Below are positions 8,387 to 15,787 of a DNA stretch of 64,000 bases, one piece after another. Within the stretch, counting starts at the first letter, position 1. Each line of letters opens with the position of its first letter. Location of the stretch: assembly GCF_004114535.1 (NCBI RefSeq), contig NZ_LBJC01000030.1:62001-126000 (forward strand), written 5' to 3'. Source of the DNA: Bradyrhizobium nanningense. GTDB lineage: Bacteria; Pseudomonadota; Alphaproteobacteria; Rhizobiales; Xanthobacteraceae. The notes below the pieces were generated by a model, which saw nothing but the letters and a program-made list of their open reading frames with translations, made no database searches and had not been told where the DNA came from. The position numbers and the translations under genes are program-made.

Positions 8387-8664
8387 GCCTGATCCAATGG
8401 GGTCGCCTGTAGATGATTGGAAGCCGTTCTAAACTCACAACTCGTTTATCCCGACAGGGATCACGACCTATCGGCGGTTTTTGCCTATGTCCATTGCGCA
8501 TCTTTACGGCCGCATTTATGGCCGCAACACGCCCTCTTTGCAGTGCAGCAATTCCACCGACCTACTACCTAGGTCCGGGAAAATTTCACTAGCGAACTTC
8601 TCCACTCGCATTAACTTAGCGGGTGGGCGGATACGTCCGAATTCGCAAAAATGGAGAGCCAAAA

Positions 8665-8745
8665 ATGGCATGGAAAGCCCCGAAGATCGTCGAAGTGCCC
8701 TGTGGCATGGAAATCAACATGTATGTGAGCGCCACCCGCAAGTAA
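8665..8745 (+). CDS. pqqA: PqqA, precursor peptide of pyrroloquinoline quinone, 26 aa
   Basis: A 26-codon gene starting MAWKAPKIVEVP and ending INMYVSATRK. It carries the Glu-x-x-x-Tyr core (Glu16 and Tyr20 here) whose side chains are cross-linked by PqqE to form PQQ. GGAGAG lies about 7 bases before the ATG, a good ribosome binding site. It opens the pqqABCDE operon but is separated from pqqB by 131 bases containing a strong inverted repeat. That arrangement would let the peptide be made in excess of the enzymes. The upstream gap (8387-8664) should hold the operon promoter; I see no box I can name. Confidence 0.95.
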   Translation: MAWKAPKIVEVPCGMEINMYVSATRK

Positions 8746-8771
8746 GCCGGTCGGCGATTTCGCGTTCTGCG

Positions 8772-8850
8772 GCGGTGGATCTTTCGGTCACGACGCGTTT
8801 CCGAAAGAAAGAATCTGTGTCGGCATCTGCGTCGGCCTGAGATCCACCGC
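8772..8850 (+). promoter_or_regulatory. Nested hairpin between pqqA and pqqB
   Basis: GCGGTGGATCT (8772-8782) is repeated as its exact reverse complement AGATCCACCGC (8840-8850). A smaller exact pair, CTTTCGG (8781-8787) and CCGAAAG (8801-8807), sits inside. There is no U-run, so it is not a textbook terminator. It may attenuate transcription or protect the 3' end of the pqqA message. Confidence 0.6.
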
Positions 8851-8876
8851 GCGTGTTCCTTTCCAGGAGACGGATC

Positions 8877-9806
8877 ATGCTTCGCGTCGTCGTCCTGGGC
8901 GCCGCAGCCGGCGGCGGAGTTCCCCAGTGGAATTGCGGCTGCGAGGGTTGCCGGGCCGCCCGCAACGGCGGGGATGAGCTGCACCGGACACAGGCCTCGG
9001 TCGCCTTTAGCGGCGACGGCGAGCATTGGTTCCTGATCAACGCCTCTCCCGACCTGCGCCAGCAATTGAATGCCACGCCGCAACTGCACCCCAAGGCAGG
9101 CGCCTTGCGCCATACGCCGATTGCGGGCGTGATCCTGACCAACAGCGAAGTGGATGCGGTGGCGGGCCTGCTCTCGATGCGCGAGAGCTCGCCGTTCACG
9201 ATCTATGCGCATGAGAAAGTGCTGGCGATCCTTGCCAGCAACAGCATCTTCAACGTGCTGAACGAGAAGCACGTCCGGCGCCAGCCGATCGGCATCAATG
9301 AGCCATTCGAGCCGCGCCTCACCGATGGCGCACGCTCCGGGCTGGAAGTGCTGCCCTTCGCGGTCCCGGGCAAGTCGGCCTGGTATCTGGAAGGCAAGGC
9401 GCATCCCGGCGGCGACAGCGGCGACGGCGACACGCTGGGCCTGAAGATCACCGACAAGGCGACCGGCAAGTGCTTCTATTTCCTCGCAGCCTGCGCCGAG
9501 GTGACCGACGCGCTCAAGGCCGAGATCGACGGCGCTTCGCTGGTGTTCTTCGACGGCACGGTCTGGACGGACGACGAGATGATCAAGTGCGGCCTCGGCC
9601 ACAAGACCGGCAAGAGCATGGGGCATGTCGCCATGTCCGGCGACGACGGCGCCATCGCGCAGCTGGCCGACCTCAATATCGACAGGAAGATATTTCTGCA
9701 TATCAACAACTCGAACCCGGCGCTGCTGCCTGCCTCGGCTGAACGCAAGACTGCTGAACAAGCGGGATGGCAGATTCCCGCAGACGGAACGGAGATCGTG
9801 CTGTGA
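8877..9806 (+). CDS. pqqB: PqqB, metallo-beta-lactamase-fold PQQ biosynthesis protein
   Basis: 309 aa. PqqB has a metallo-beta-lactamase fold and acts in the middle of PQQ biosynthesis, probably in hydroxylation of the tyrosine-derived intermediate. The start MLRVVVLGAAAGGGVPQWNC followed by GCEGCRAAR (near residue 20) is diagnostic; the cysteines bind structural zinc. Later landmarks include FLINASPDLRQQL and ILTNSEVDAVAGLLSMRE, where the usual histidine cluster is altered as in other PqqB proteins. The ATG at 8877 has AGGAGA 6 bases upstream; the frame is open to 8853 but lacks a better signal. Its stop overlaps the pqqC start. Confidence 0.95.
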   Translation: MLRVVVLGAAAGGGVPQWNCGCEGCRAARNGGDELHRTQASVAFSGDGEHWFLINASPDLRQQLNATPQLHPKAGALRHTPIAGVILTNSEVDAVAGLLSMRESSPFTIYAHEKVLAILASNSIFNVLNEKHVRRQPIGINEPFEPRLTDGARSGLEVLPFAVPGKSAWYLEGKAHPGGDSGDGDTLGLKITDKATGKCFYFLAACAEVTDALKAEIDGASLVFFDGTVWTDDEMIKCGLGHKTGKSMGHVAMSGDDGAIAQLADLNIDRKIFLHINNSNPALLPASAERKTAEQAGWQIPADGTEIVL

Positions 9807-10582
9807 ATGCCGCATCCATGACTGGAATGACTGCGCTCTCGATCGGCAGGGATATCAGGCTCAACTCGGCCGAGGAGCTCGAGGCAACGCTGCGCCATAT
9901 CGGGGCGACGCGCTATCACAGCCTGCATCCGTTCCATAAGCTGCTGCACGGCGGCAAGCTGAACAAGGGCCAGGTGCAGGCCTGGGCACTGAACCGCTAC
10001 TATTACCAGAGCACGATTCCGATCAAGGACGCGGTGGTGATCTCGCGCTTCCGCGACCGCGCCACGCGCCTGGAATGGCGCCACCGCATCGAGGACCATG
10101 ACGGCGATGTCGGTGCGGAAGGCGGCATCGAGCGCTGGATCAAGCTGACCGAAGGCCTTGGCCTCGACACGGCCTACGTGGAATCCACCGAAGGCATTTT
10201 GCCGGCGACGCGCTTCGCGGTCGAGGCTTACGTGCACTATTGTCGCGAAAAAAGCCCGCTGGAGGCGATCGCCTCCTCGCTGACCGAGCTGTTTGCGCCG
10301 AGCATCCACGAAGAGCGCATCGCCGGCATGCTGCAGCATTACGATTTCGTCAACCCTGATACCATGAGCTACTTCAAGCGCCGCCTCACGCAGGCGCCGC
10401 GCGATGCCAATTTCGCGCTCGACTATGTCAAGAGGCATGCCACGACGCCGGAGCAGCGCGCCCAGGTATGCAACGCGCTGATCTTCAAGACCAACGTGCT
10501 GTGGGTGCAGCTGGACGCGCTCCAGCACGCCTATGTCGAGGGCAATATTCCGCCGGGCGCGTTCGTGCCCAAAGCGGGCTGA
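9803..10582 (+). CDS. pqqC: PqqC, pyrroloquinoline-quinone synthase
   Basis: Cofactor-less oxidase that catalyses the last step, ring closure and eight-electron oxidation to PQQ. The all-helical heme-oxygenase-like fold is represented by RYHSLHPFHKLLHGGKL, QAWALNRYYYQSTIPIKDA, EWRHRIEDHDGD and SSLTELFAPSIHEERIAGML, all standard PqqC motifs. I place the start at GTG 9803, which overlaps the pqqB stop (GTGA) and has GGAG 9 bases before it, giving 259 aa. An ATG at 9818 is the alternative. A fixed order with pqqD 12 bases downstream indicates translational coupling. Confidence 0.95.
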   Translation: MNAASMTGMTALSIGRDIRLNSAEELEATLRHIGATRYHSLHPFHKLLHGGKLNKGQVQAWALNRYYYQSTIPIKDAVVISRFRDRATRLEWRHRIEDHDGDVGAEGGIERWIKLTEGLGLDTAYVESTEGILPATRFAVEAYVHYCREKSPLEAIASSLTELFAPSIHEERIAGMLQHYDFVNPDTMSYFKRRLTQAPRDANFALDYVKRHATTPEQRAQVCNALIFKTNVLWVQLDALQHAYVEGNIPPGAFVPKAG

Positions 10583-10594
10583 AGAGGAGTAGCG

Positions 10595-10906
10595 ATGGCC
10601 GGGCCGCGGAACATCAGCGTCAGCGAGGCGAGCCGCCCCGTGCTGCCGCGGCATGCCAAGCTGAAATATGACGAGACCCGCAAGGTCTGGGTGATCCTGG
10701 CGCCGGAACGCGTGCTGGCCCCGGACGAGATCGCGGTCGAGGTGCTGCAGCTTTGCGACGGCAAGCGCAGCGTCGGCGACGTGTCCGATCAGCTCGCGGC
10801 AAAATACGCGGCCCCCCGCGACGCGATCCTGGCCGACGTCATCGTCATGCTGCAGGACCTCGCCGACAAGGGCTTTCTGACCGAGATCAGGGAGAAGACG
10901 TCATGA
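10595..10906 (+). CDS. pqqD: PqqD, PqqA chaperone
   Basis: 103-aa RiPP recognition element that binds the PqqA peptide and presents it to the radical SAM enzyme PqqE. Family residues are visible: PRHAKLKYDETRKVWVILAPERVL, then ALD-like LCDGKRSVGDVSDQLAAKY, and DVIVMLQDLADKGFLTE. The N-terminus (about 15 residues) is variable. GAAGAGGAG lies just upstream of the ATG. It is followed by pqqE with a 4-base ATGA overlap, which suits two proteins that act as a complex. Confidence 0.94.
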   Translation: MAGPRNISVSEASRPVLPRHAKLKYDETRKVWVILAPERVLAPDEIAVEVLQLCDGKRSVGDVSDQLAAKYAAPRDAILADVIVMLQDLADKGFLTEIREKTS

Positions 10907-12084
10907 GCGACGTGACCATCCCACCCAGCGACAGCCTCGCCGTGCTGGAGAAGCAGCGTTCGACGGCCGAGACCTTCGGCATTCCGCTCGCGGTGCTGCT
11001 CGAGATCACGCATCGCTGCCCGCTGCAATGCCCCTATTGCTCCAACCCGGTCGAGCTCGACCGCTCGGGCAAGGAACTGACCACCGAGGAATGGAAGAAG
11101 GTCTTGGGCGAGCTCGCCGAGATCGGCGTGCTCCAGGTCCATTTCTCCGGCGGCGAGCCGACGGCGCGGAAAGATCTCGTCGAGCTGGTGAAGCACGCGA
11201 GCGACGTCGGCCTTTACACCAATCTCATCACCTCGGCCGTGCTGCTGACGCGCGACAAGCTCAGCGAGCTTGCCGACGCCGGGCTCTGCCATGTGCAGAT
11301 CTCTTTCCAGGGCATCGAAGAAGGCCTCTCCGACCGCGTCGCCGGCTACAAAGGCGGGCATCGCAAGAAGCTCGAAGTGGCGAAATGGACGCGCGAGCTC
11401 GATTTGCCGCTCACCGTGAATGCGGTGATGCATCGGCAGAACCTGCATCAGCTCCCTGACATCGTCCAGATGGCTGTCGATCTCGACGCCGACCGGCTCG
11501 AGGTGGCCAATGTACAATATTACGGCTGGGCCCTGAAGAACCGCGCCGCACTGATGCCGACGGTGGCGCAGCTCGACGAGTGCACGGCCATCGTTGAGGA
11601 GGCGCGGGAGCGGCTCAAGGGCACGCTTGCCATCGACTACGTCGTTCCCGATTATTACGCGCTGCGGCCGAAGAAATGCATGGGCGGCTGGGGCCGGCAG
11701 TTCTTCAACATCTCGCCCGCCGGCAAGGTGCTGCCCTGCCACGCCGCCGAGAGCATCACCGGGCTTGAGTTCGAATCCGTGCGCTCCAACCATTCGATCG
11801 CCTGGATCTGGCAGAACTCGGAGGCCTTCAACCGCTATCGCGGCACGGGCTGGATGAAGGAGCCGTGTAAGTCTTGCGAATTCCGCGAGATCGATTTCGG
11901 CGGCTGCCGCTGCCAGGCCTTTGCGCTGACCGGGGACGCCGCCAACACCGATCCGGCCTGCGCGCTGTCGCCGCTGCACGAGACCATCTTCAAGCAGGCC
12001 GAGCGCGAGGCCGAGGGCGAGACCAGCCGCTTCCTCTACCGCAATTTCGCCGGCGGCACCCTGGAATCCGAGAATGGGACCTGA
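10903..12084 (+). CDS. pqqE: PqqE, radical SAM enzyme of PQQ biosynthesis
   Basis: Forms the carbon-carbon bond between Glu and Tyr of PqqA. The 393-aa protein has the radical SAM cluster motif CPLQCPYC (Cys39, Cys43, Cys46) and the SAM-binding SGGEPTARKDL. The C-terminal SPASM-type region has cysteines for auxiliary clusters (KKCMGGWG, LPCHAAE, CKSCEFREIDFGGCRCQ, DPACALS). The start overlaps the end of pqqD. The last 11 bases overlap the start of the peptidase gene that follows, so translation of that gene is probably coupled to pqqE. Confidence 0.96.
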   Translation: MSDVTIPPSDSLAVLEKQRSTAETFGIPLAVLLEITHRCPLQCPYCSNPVELDRSGKELTTEEWKKVLGELAEIGVLQVHFSGGEPTARKDLVELVKHASDVGLYTNLITSAVLLTRDKLSELADAGLCHVQISFQGIEEGLSDRVAGYKGGHRKKLEVAKWTRELDLPLTVNAVMHRQNLHQLPDIVQMAVDLDADRLEVANVQYYGWALKNRAALMPTVAQLDECTAIVEEARERLKGTLAIDYVVPDYYALRPKKCMGGWGRQFFNISPAGKVLPCHAAESITGLEFESVRSNHSIAWIWQNSEAFNRYRGTGWMKEPCKSCEFREIDFGGCRCQAFALTGDAANTDPACALSPLHETIFKQAEREAEGETSRFLYRNFAGGTLESENGT

Positions 12085-13060
12085 CGCCGACGCAGGCACA
12101 GCGGCAAGGCGCGCCGATCCCTTTGCGCCGCTGACCTCCGAAATGCTCGACGTCGGCGACGGCCATGAGCTCTACGTCGAGAGCGTCGGCCGCAGCGACG
12201 GCATCCCCGCGATCTATCTGCACGGCGGGCCCGGCAGCGGCTGCCAGCCGGACCATCGCCGACTGTTCGACCCCGACCGTTTCTGCGCGGTGCTGTTCGA
12301 CCAGCGCGGCTGCGGCCGCAGCCGGCCCAAGGGCTCGCGCGAGCACAACACCACGGCCGATCTGATCGCGGACATGGAGACAATCCGCGAAAAGTTCGGC
12401 TTTGAACGCTGGATGCTGGTCGGCGGCTCCTGGGGCGCGACACTGGCGCTGGCTTATGCGCAGGCGCATCCCGATCGCGTCTCCGGTCTTGCACTGCGCG
12501 CGACGTTCCTCGGCACGCGGGCCGAGGTCGAGACGGCGTTCACGGTCCGACTGCGGCAATTCTACCCCGCTCTCTGCGAGGATTTTCTGAGCGTGCTGCC
12601 GCCCGAAGAGCAGGCGCAGCCGGTGGACGCCTATTGGCGCCGCATCCTCGATGCCGATCCGGCTATGCACGGACCTGCGGCGCGGGCCTGGCACGACACC
12701 GAGCGCGCGTTATCCGAGCACAAGGCGGCCAAGGCGCGGCTCGACCTCGCCTCGCTGAACGTCTGGCGCACGCTGCCGGCGACGCCGTTCATGGAGGCGC
12801 ATTATTTCGTCAACAACTCCTTCATGAGCGAAGACCAGCTGTTGCGGAACGCGGGTCGGCTCGAAAGGATTCCCGGCATTATCGTGCAGGGCCGCTACGA
12901 TCTGTTGTGTCCTCCCGAGACATCCCACGCGCTCGCGAAAGTTTGGCCCAGTTCCGAGCTTCGCATCGTGGAAGAAGCCGGCCATTCGCTTTATGATGCC
13001 GGCGTGAGGGACGCGGTCATGAAGTCGATCGCCGACCTCGCATCGAAGATCGGGCGATGA
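12074..13060 (+). CDS. pip: Proline iminopeptidase-like S33 serine peptidase
   Basis: 328-aa alpha/beta hydrolase of the prolyl aminopeptidase type, which removes N-terminal proline from peptides. The oxyanion motif HGGPGSGC (50-57), nucleophile elbow GGSWGATLAL with Ser119, Asp275 in GRYDLLCPP and His303 in EAGHS make a full catalytic triad. FDQRGCGRSRPKGS is also typical of the family. It has no signal peptide, so it is cytosolic. The ATG lies 11 bases inside pqqE, so it behaves as the sixth gene of the pqq operon. This operon has no pqqF protease, so a role in trimming processed PqqA is an attractive inference but is not proven. Confidence 0.9.
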   Translation: MGPDADAGTAARRADPFAPLTSEMLDVGDGHELYVESVGRSDGIPAIYLHGGPGSGCQPDHRRLFDPDRFCAVLFDQRGCGRSRPKGSREHNTTADLIADMETIREKFGFERWMLVGGSWGATLALAYAQAHPDRVSGLALRATFLGTRAEVETAFTVRLRQFYPALCEDFLSVLPPEEQAQPVDAYWRRILDADPAMHGPAARAWHDTERALSEHKAAKARLDLASLNVWRTLPATPFMEAHYFVNNSFMSEDQLLRNAGRLERIPGIIVQGRYDLLCPPETSHALAKVWPSSELRIVEEAGHSLYDAGVRDAVMKSIADLASKIGR

Positions 13061-13073
13061 GAGGACAAGAAGA

Positions 13074-13751
13074 ATGCCGCTCGCCGGGAAGGGCATGCTG
13101 CTGACGTCGATGAATATCGACGCTTCAGATGAAGCCGATTTCAATCGCTGGTACGATTGCGAACATCTGGAAGAGCGCGTCGCAATCGAGGGTTTCCTGG
13201 AAGCACGGCGCTATGTCGCGCATGCCGCCAATCCCAAATACCTCTGCCTTTACTCGACCGCGACGTTAGAGGTGCTCGACAGCCCCGCCTACAAGGCGCG
13301 GCTCGCGAACCCGACCGACTGGTCGCGGCGGACCATGGCGCGCTTCAAGGACATGCTCCGCGTCGTCGCGCGGATCACCGTCAGCAACGGCACCGGACGC
13401 GGGGTAGCCCTGGGCGTGGTGCGGCTGCGGCCGAGGGCGGACAATGCGGGGGCATGGCGTGATGCGCTGCAAGACAAACTGGCGCCTGACAGGCACGATG
13501 GCATCATCTCCATGCACCTTCTGGAGAGCGAGCCGGAATTGTCGGGCACAACGGCGGAAATACCGGCGGCGCGTAACGAAGGTGCGCGCGACTGGTTCGT
13601 GCTGATCGACGGCGCGCATGTCGGCGCGGTCTCGGCCGTGATCGCCGAGCGCTTCACCGGCCCCGCTGCCGCGCCCTTCCCGCTCCCCGTCTCCGTCGGG
13701 ACCTACTGCCTGATGTGGGATCTCGCGAAGAGCGACATCGCGCGCAGCTGA
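13074..13751 (+). CDS. Uncharacterised protein, possible dimeric alpha-beta barrel, 225 aa
   Basis: Function not recognised. The N-terminal part (LLTSMNIDASDEADFNRWYD, then EHLEERVAIEGFLEARRYV) looks like a dimeric alpha/beta-barrel (EthD or DUF4286-like) fold: a strand, a helix with the N-x-W-Y-D-x-E-H pattern, and a strand with G-F-x-x-x-R-R. The C-terminal half appears to repeat the same fold (ISMHLLESEPE and WFVLIDGAHVG) in diverged form. It starts 13 bases after the peptidase gene and is probably the last gene of the pqq transcript. It has no signal peptide or membrane segment. Its link to PQQ is by position only. Confidence 0.6.
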   Translation: MPLAGKGMLLTSMNIDASDEADFNRWYDCEHLEERVAIEGFLEARRYVAHAANPKYLCLYSTATLEVLDSPAYKARLANPTDWSRRTMARFKDMLRVVARITVSNGTGRGVALGVVRLRPRADNAGAWRDALQDKLAPDRHDGIISMHLLESEPELSGTTAEIPAARNEGARDWFVLIDGAHVGAVSAVIAERFTGPAAAPFPLPVSVGTYCLMWDLAKSDIARS

Positions 13752-13987
13752 CGCGCTCATATCCATCGCGAATGCTGCACCGCACGCACATCACGCGCCG
13801 CCGTTAATGCTGTGCGCGCTTGGCTCCTATGAAAGAGGGGAAGCGCGAAAATTTGCCGTTGTACTTCGGAGCCGTTCTAATAAGCTAACCCAATGACGTC
13901 ATTCAGAAACCAGATCGACGCGCGTTAAGCGTTCGCCAAGCTCAGAAGAGGCCGCCGGGTCTTTGAGCCCGCGCGGACAGGGTAGGA

Positions 13988-15787
13988 ATGAAACCAACCG
14001 ATATTGCGGCCCCCGACTACTTTCACAAAGTGGTCGATTGCCAATGGGCCTGTCCTGCGCACACCCCGGTTCCCGAATACATCCGACTGATCGCGCAAGG
14101 CCGCTATAGCGACGCCTACATGATCAATTGGAAATCGAACGTGTTTCCCGGAATATTGGGACGCACCTGCGATCGTCCATGCGAGCCGGCGTGCCGACGC
14201 GGACGCGTCGAGGAAACACCCGTCGCGATCTGCCGCCTCAAGCGCGTTGCGGCCGACTTCAAGGACGACATCAAGCAGCGCTTGCCGAAGCCCCCGCCGA
14301 AGAACGGCAAGCGCGTCGCCTTCGTCGGCGGCGGTCCGGCCTCGCTGACGGTGGCGCGCGATCTGGCACCGCTCGGCTATCACTGCACGGTGTTCGATGC
14401 CGATCCCGAAGCCGGCGGCATGATGCGCACGCAGATCCCGAAATTCCGCCTGCCCAATTCCGTCATCGACGAGGAGACCGGCTACATCCTGGGCCTCGGC
14501 GTCGAGTTCAAAGGCGGTCACCGGATCGAGAGCATGAAGGCGCTGCTCGCGGAGAAATACGACGCGATCTTCGTCGGCTCGGGCGCACCGCGCGGCCGCG
14601 AGCTCGACATCCCCGGCCGGAAAGCAGCAGCAAGCCACATCCATATCGGCATCGAATGGCTGGCCTCGGTCTCGTTCGGTCATACCGACAAGATCGGCAA
14701 GCGCGTGATCGTGCTTGGCGGCGGCAACACCGCAATGGATTGCTGCCGCACCGCGCGCCGGCTCGGTGGCGAAGAGGTGAAAGTTGTCGTCCGCTCCGGC
14801 TTCGAGGAAATGAAGGCCTCGCCCTGGGAGAAAGAGGATGCGCTCCACGAGGACATTCCGATCCTCAATTTCCTGGTCCCCGTGGCCTTCATCCATGACA
14901 ATGGCAAGCTCACCGGCATCACCTTCCAGAAGGTGAAGGCCGAGTACGATGCCAAGGGACGCCGCAACCTCGTTCCCTCGGGTGAGCCGGACCAGACCAT
15001 CGCATGCGACGACGTGCTGGTCGCGGTCGGCCAGGAGAACGCCTTCCCGTGGATCGAGCAGGATTGCGGCATCGAGTTCGACAAATGGCACATGCCCAAG
15101 GTCGATCCCAAGACCTTCGTCTCGACCAACCCAAAAGTCTTCTTCGGCGGCGACGCCGCGTTCGGCCCCAAGAACATCATCTGGGCGGTCTCGCACGGCC
15201 ATGACGCCGCGCTGTCGATCCACAAGATGCTCTCGGGCGAGGACATTACCGAGCGCCCGCTGCCTGAAGTGCACGTCTCGTCGCAGAAGATGGGTATCCA
15301 CGAATGGAGCTATGACAACGACATCTCCAACGACAAGCGCTACAAGGTGCCGCATCGCGACAAGGTGATTGCGCTGAAGGACATCCGTGCCGAGGTCGAG
15401 CTCGGTTACGACGTCAAGCTGGCCTTGGGCGAAGCCGAGCGCTGCCTGAACTGCGACGTGCAGACCGTATTCTCGACCTCGCTCTGCATCGAGTGCGATG
15501 CCTGCGCCGACATTTGTCCGATGGATTGCATCACCTTCACCGGTAACGGCGAGGAAAGCGATTTGCGCCAGCGCCTGAAGGCGCCCTCGGCGCATCCGGA
15601 CCAGGATCTCTACGTCTCTTCGGATCTCAAGACCGGGCGCGTGATGGTCAAGGACGAGGACGTCTGCCTGCATTGCGGGCTGTGCGCCGAGCGTTGTCCC
15701 ACAGGCGCGTGGGACATGCAGAAATATTTCATCGAGATGACTTACGCAGGTTCGACATGCCCGACAAAAAGCCGATCAGCAGCGTAA
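13988..15787 (+). CDS. GltD-like FAD/NAD(P)-binding oxidoreductase with 4Fe-4S domains
   Basis: 599 aa. The N-terminal cluster-binding domain has CQWACPAHTPVPEYI and GRTCDRPCEPACRRG, as in the small subunit of glutamate synthase. Next come an FAD-binding segment (VAFVGGGPASLTVARDL, near 112-128) and an NAD(P) segment (VIVLGGGNTAMDCCRTARRL, near 240). The C-terminus adds two ferredoxin motifs, CIECDACADICPMDC and CLHCGLCAERCPTGA. The last 31 bases overlap the start of the korA-type gene. The predicted role is to move electrons between NAD(P)H and the ferredoxin side of the 2-oxoacid oxidoreductase encoded next. It is not glutamate synthase itself, because no large subunit is present. Confidence 0.88.
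   Translation: MKPTDIAAPDYFHKVVDCQWACPAHTPVPEYIRLIAQGRYSDAYMINWKSNVFPGILGRTCDRPCEPACRRGRVEETPVAICRLKRVAADFKDDIKQRLPKPPPKNGKRVAFVGGGPASLTVARDLAPLGYHCTVFDADPEAGGMMRTQIPKFRLPNSVIDEETGYILGLGVEFKGGHRIESMKALLAEKYDAIFVGSGAPRGRELDIPGRKAAASHIHIGIEWLASVSFGHTDKIGKRVIVLGGGNTAMDCCRTARRLGGEEVKVVVRSGFEEMKASPWEKEDALHEDIPILNFLVPVAFIHDNGKLTGITFQKVKAEYDAKGRRNLVPSGEPDQTIACDDVLVAVGQENAFPWIEQDCGIEFDKWHMPKVDPKTFVSTNPKVFFGGDAAFGPKNIIWAVSHGHDAALSIHKMLSGEDITERPLPEVHVSSQKMGIHEWSYDNDISNDKRYKVPHRDKVIALKDIRAEVELGYDVKLALGEAERCLNCDVQTVFSTSLCIECDACADICPMDCITFTGNGEESDLRQRLKAPSAHPDQDLYVSSDLKTGRVMVKDEDVCLHCGLCAERCPTGAWDMQKYFIEMTYAGSTCPTKSRSAA

Noticed and set aside
8461..8640. Short dyads (for example ACCTAGGT) in the region before pqqA
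   Set aside because: Too short to separate from chance; no promoter boxes I can name.
13892..13903. Perfect 12-base palindrome AATGACGTCATT upstream of the GltD-like gene
   Set aside because: It could be an operator for the kor operon, but a single 12-base dyad without a known regulator or second copy is too weak to list.
13925..15673. 582-codon open frame opposite the GltD-like gene
   Set aside because: Complement of a strongly supported gene with FAD and ferredoxin motifs; the frame has low-complexity composition and no motif.
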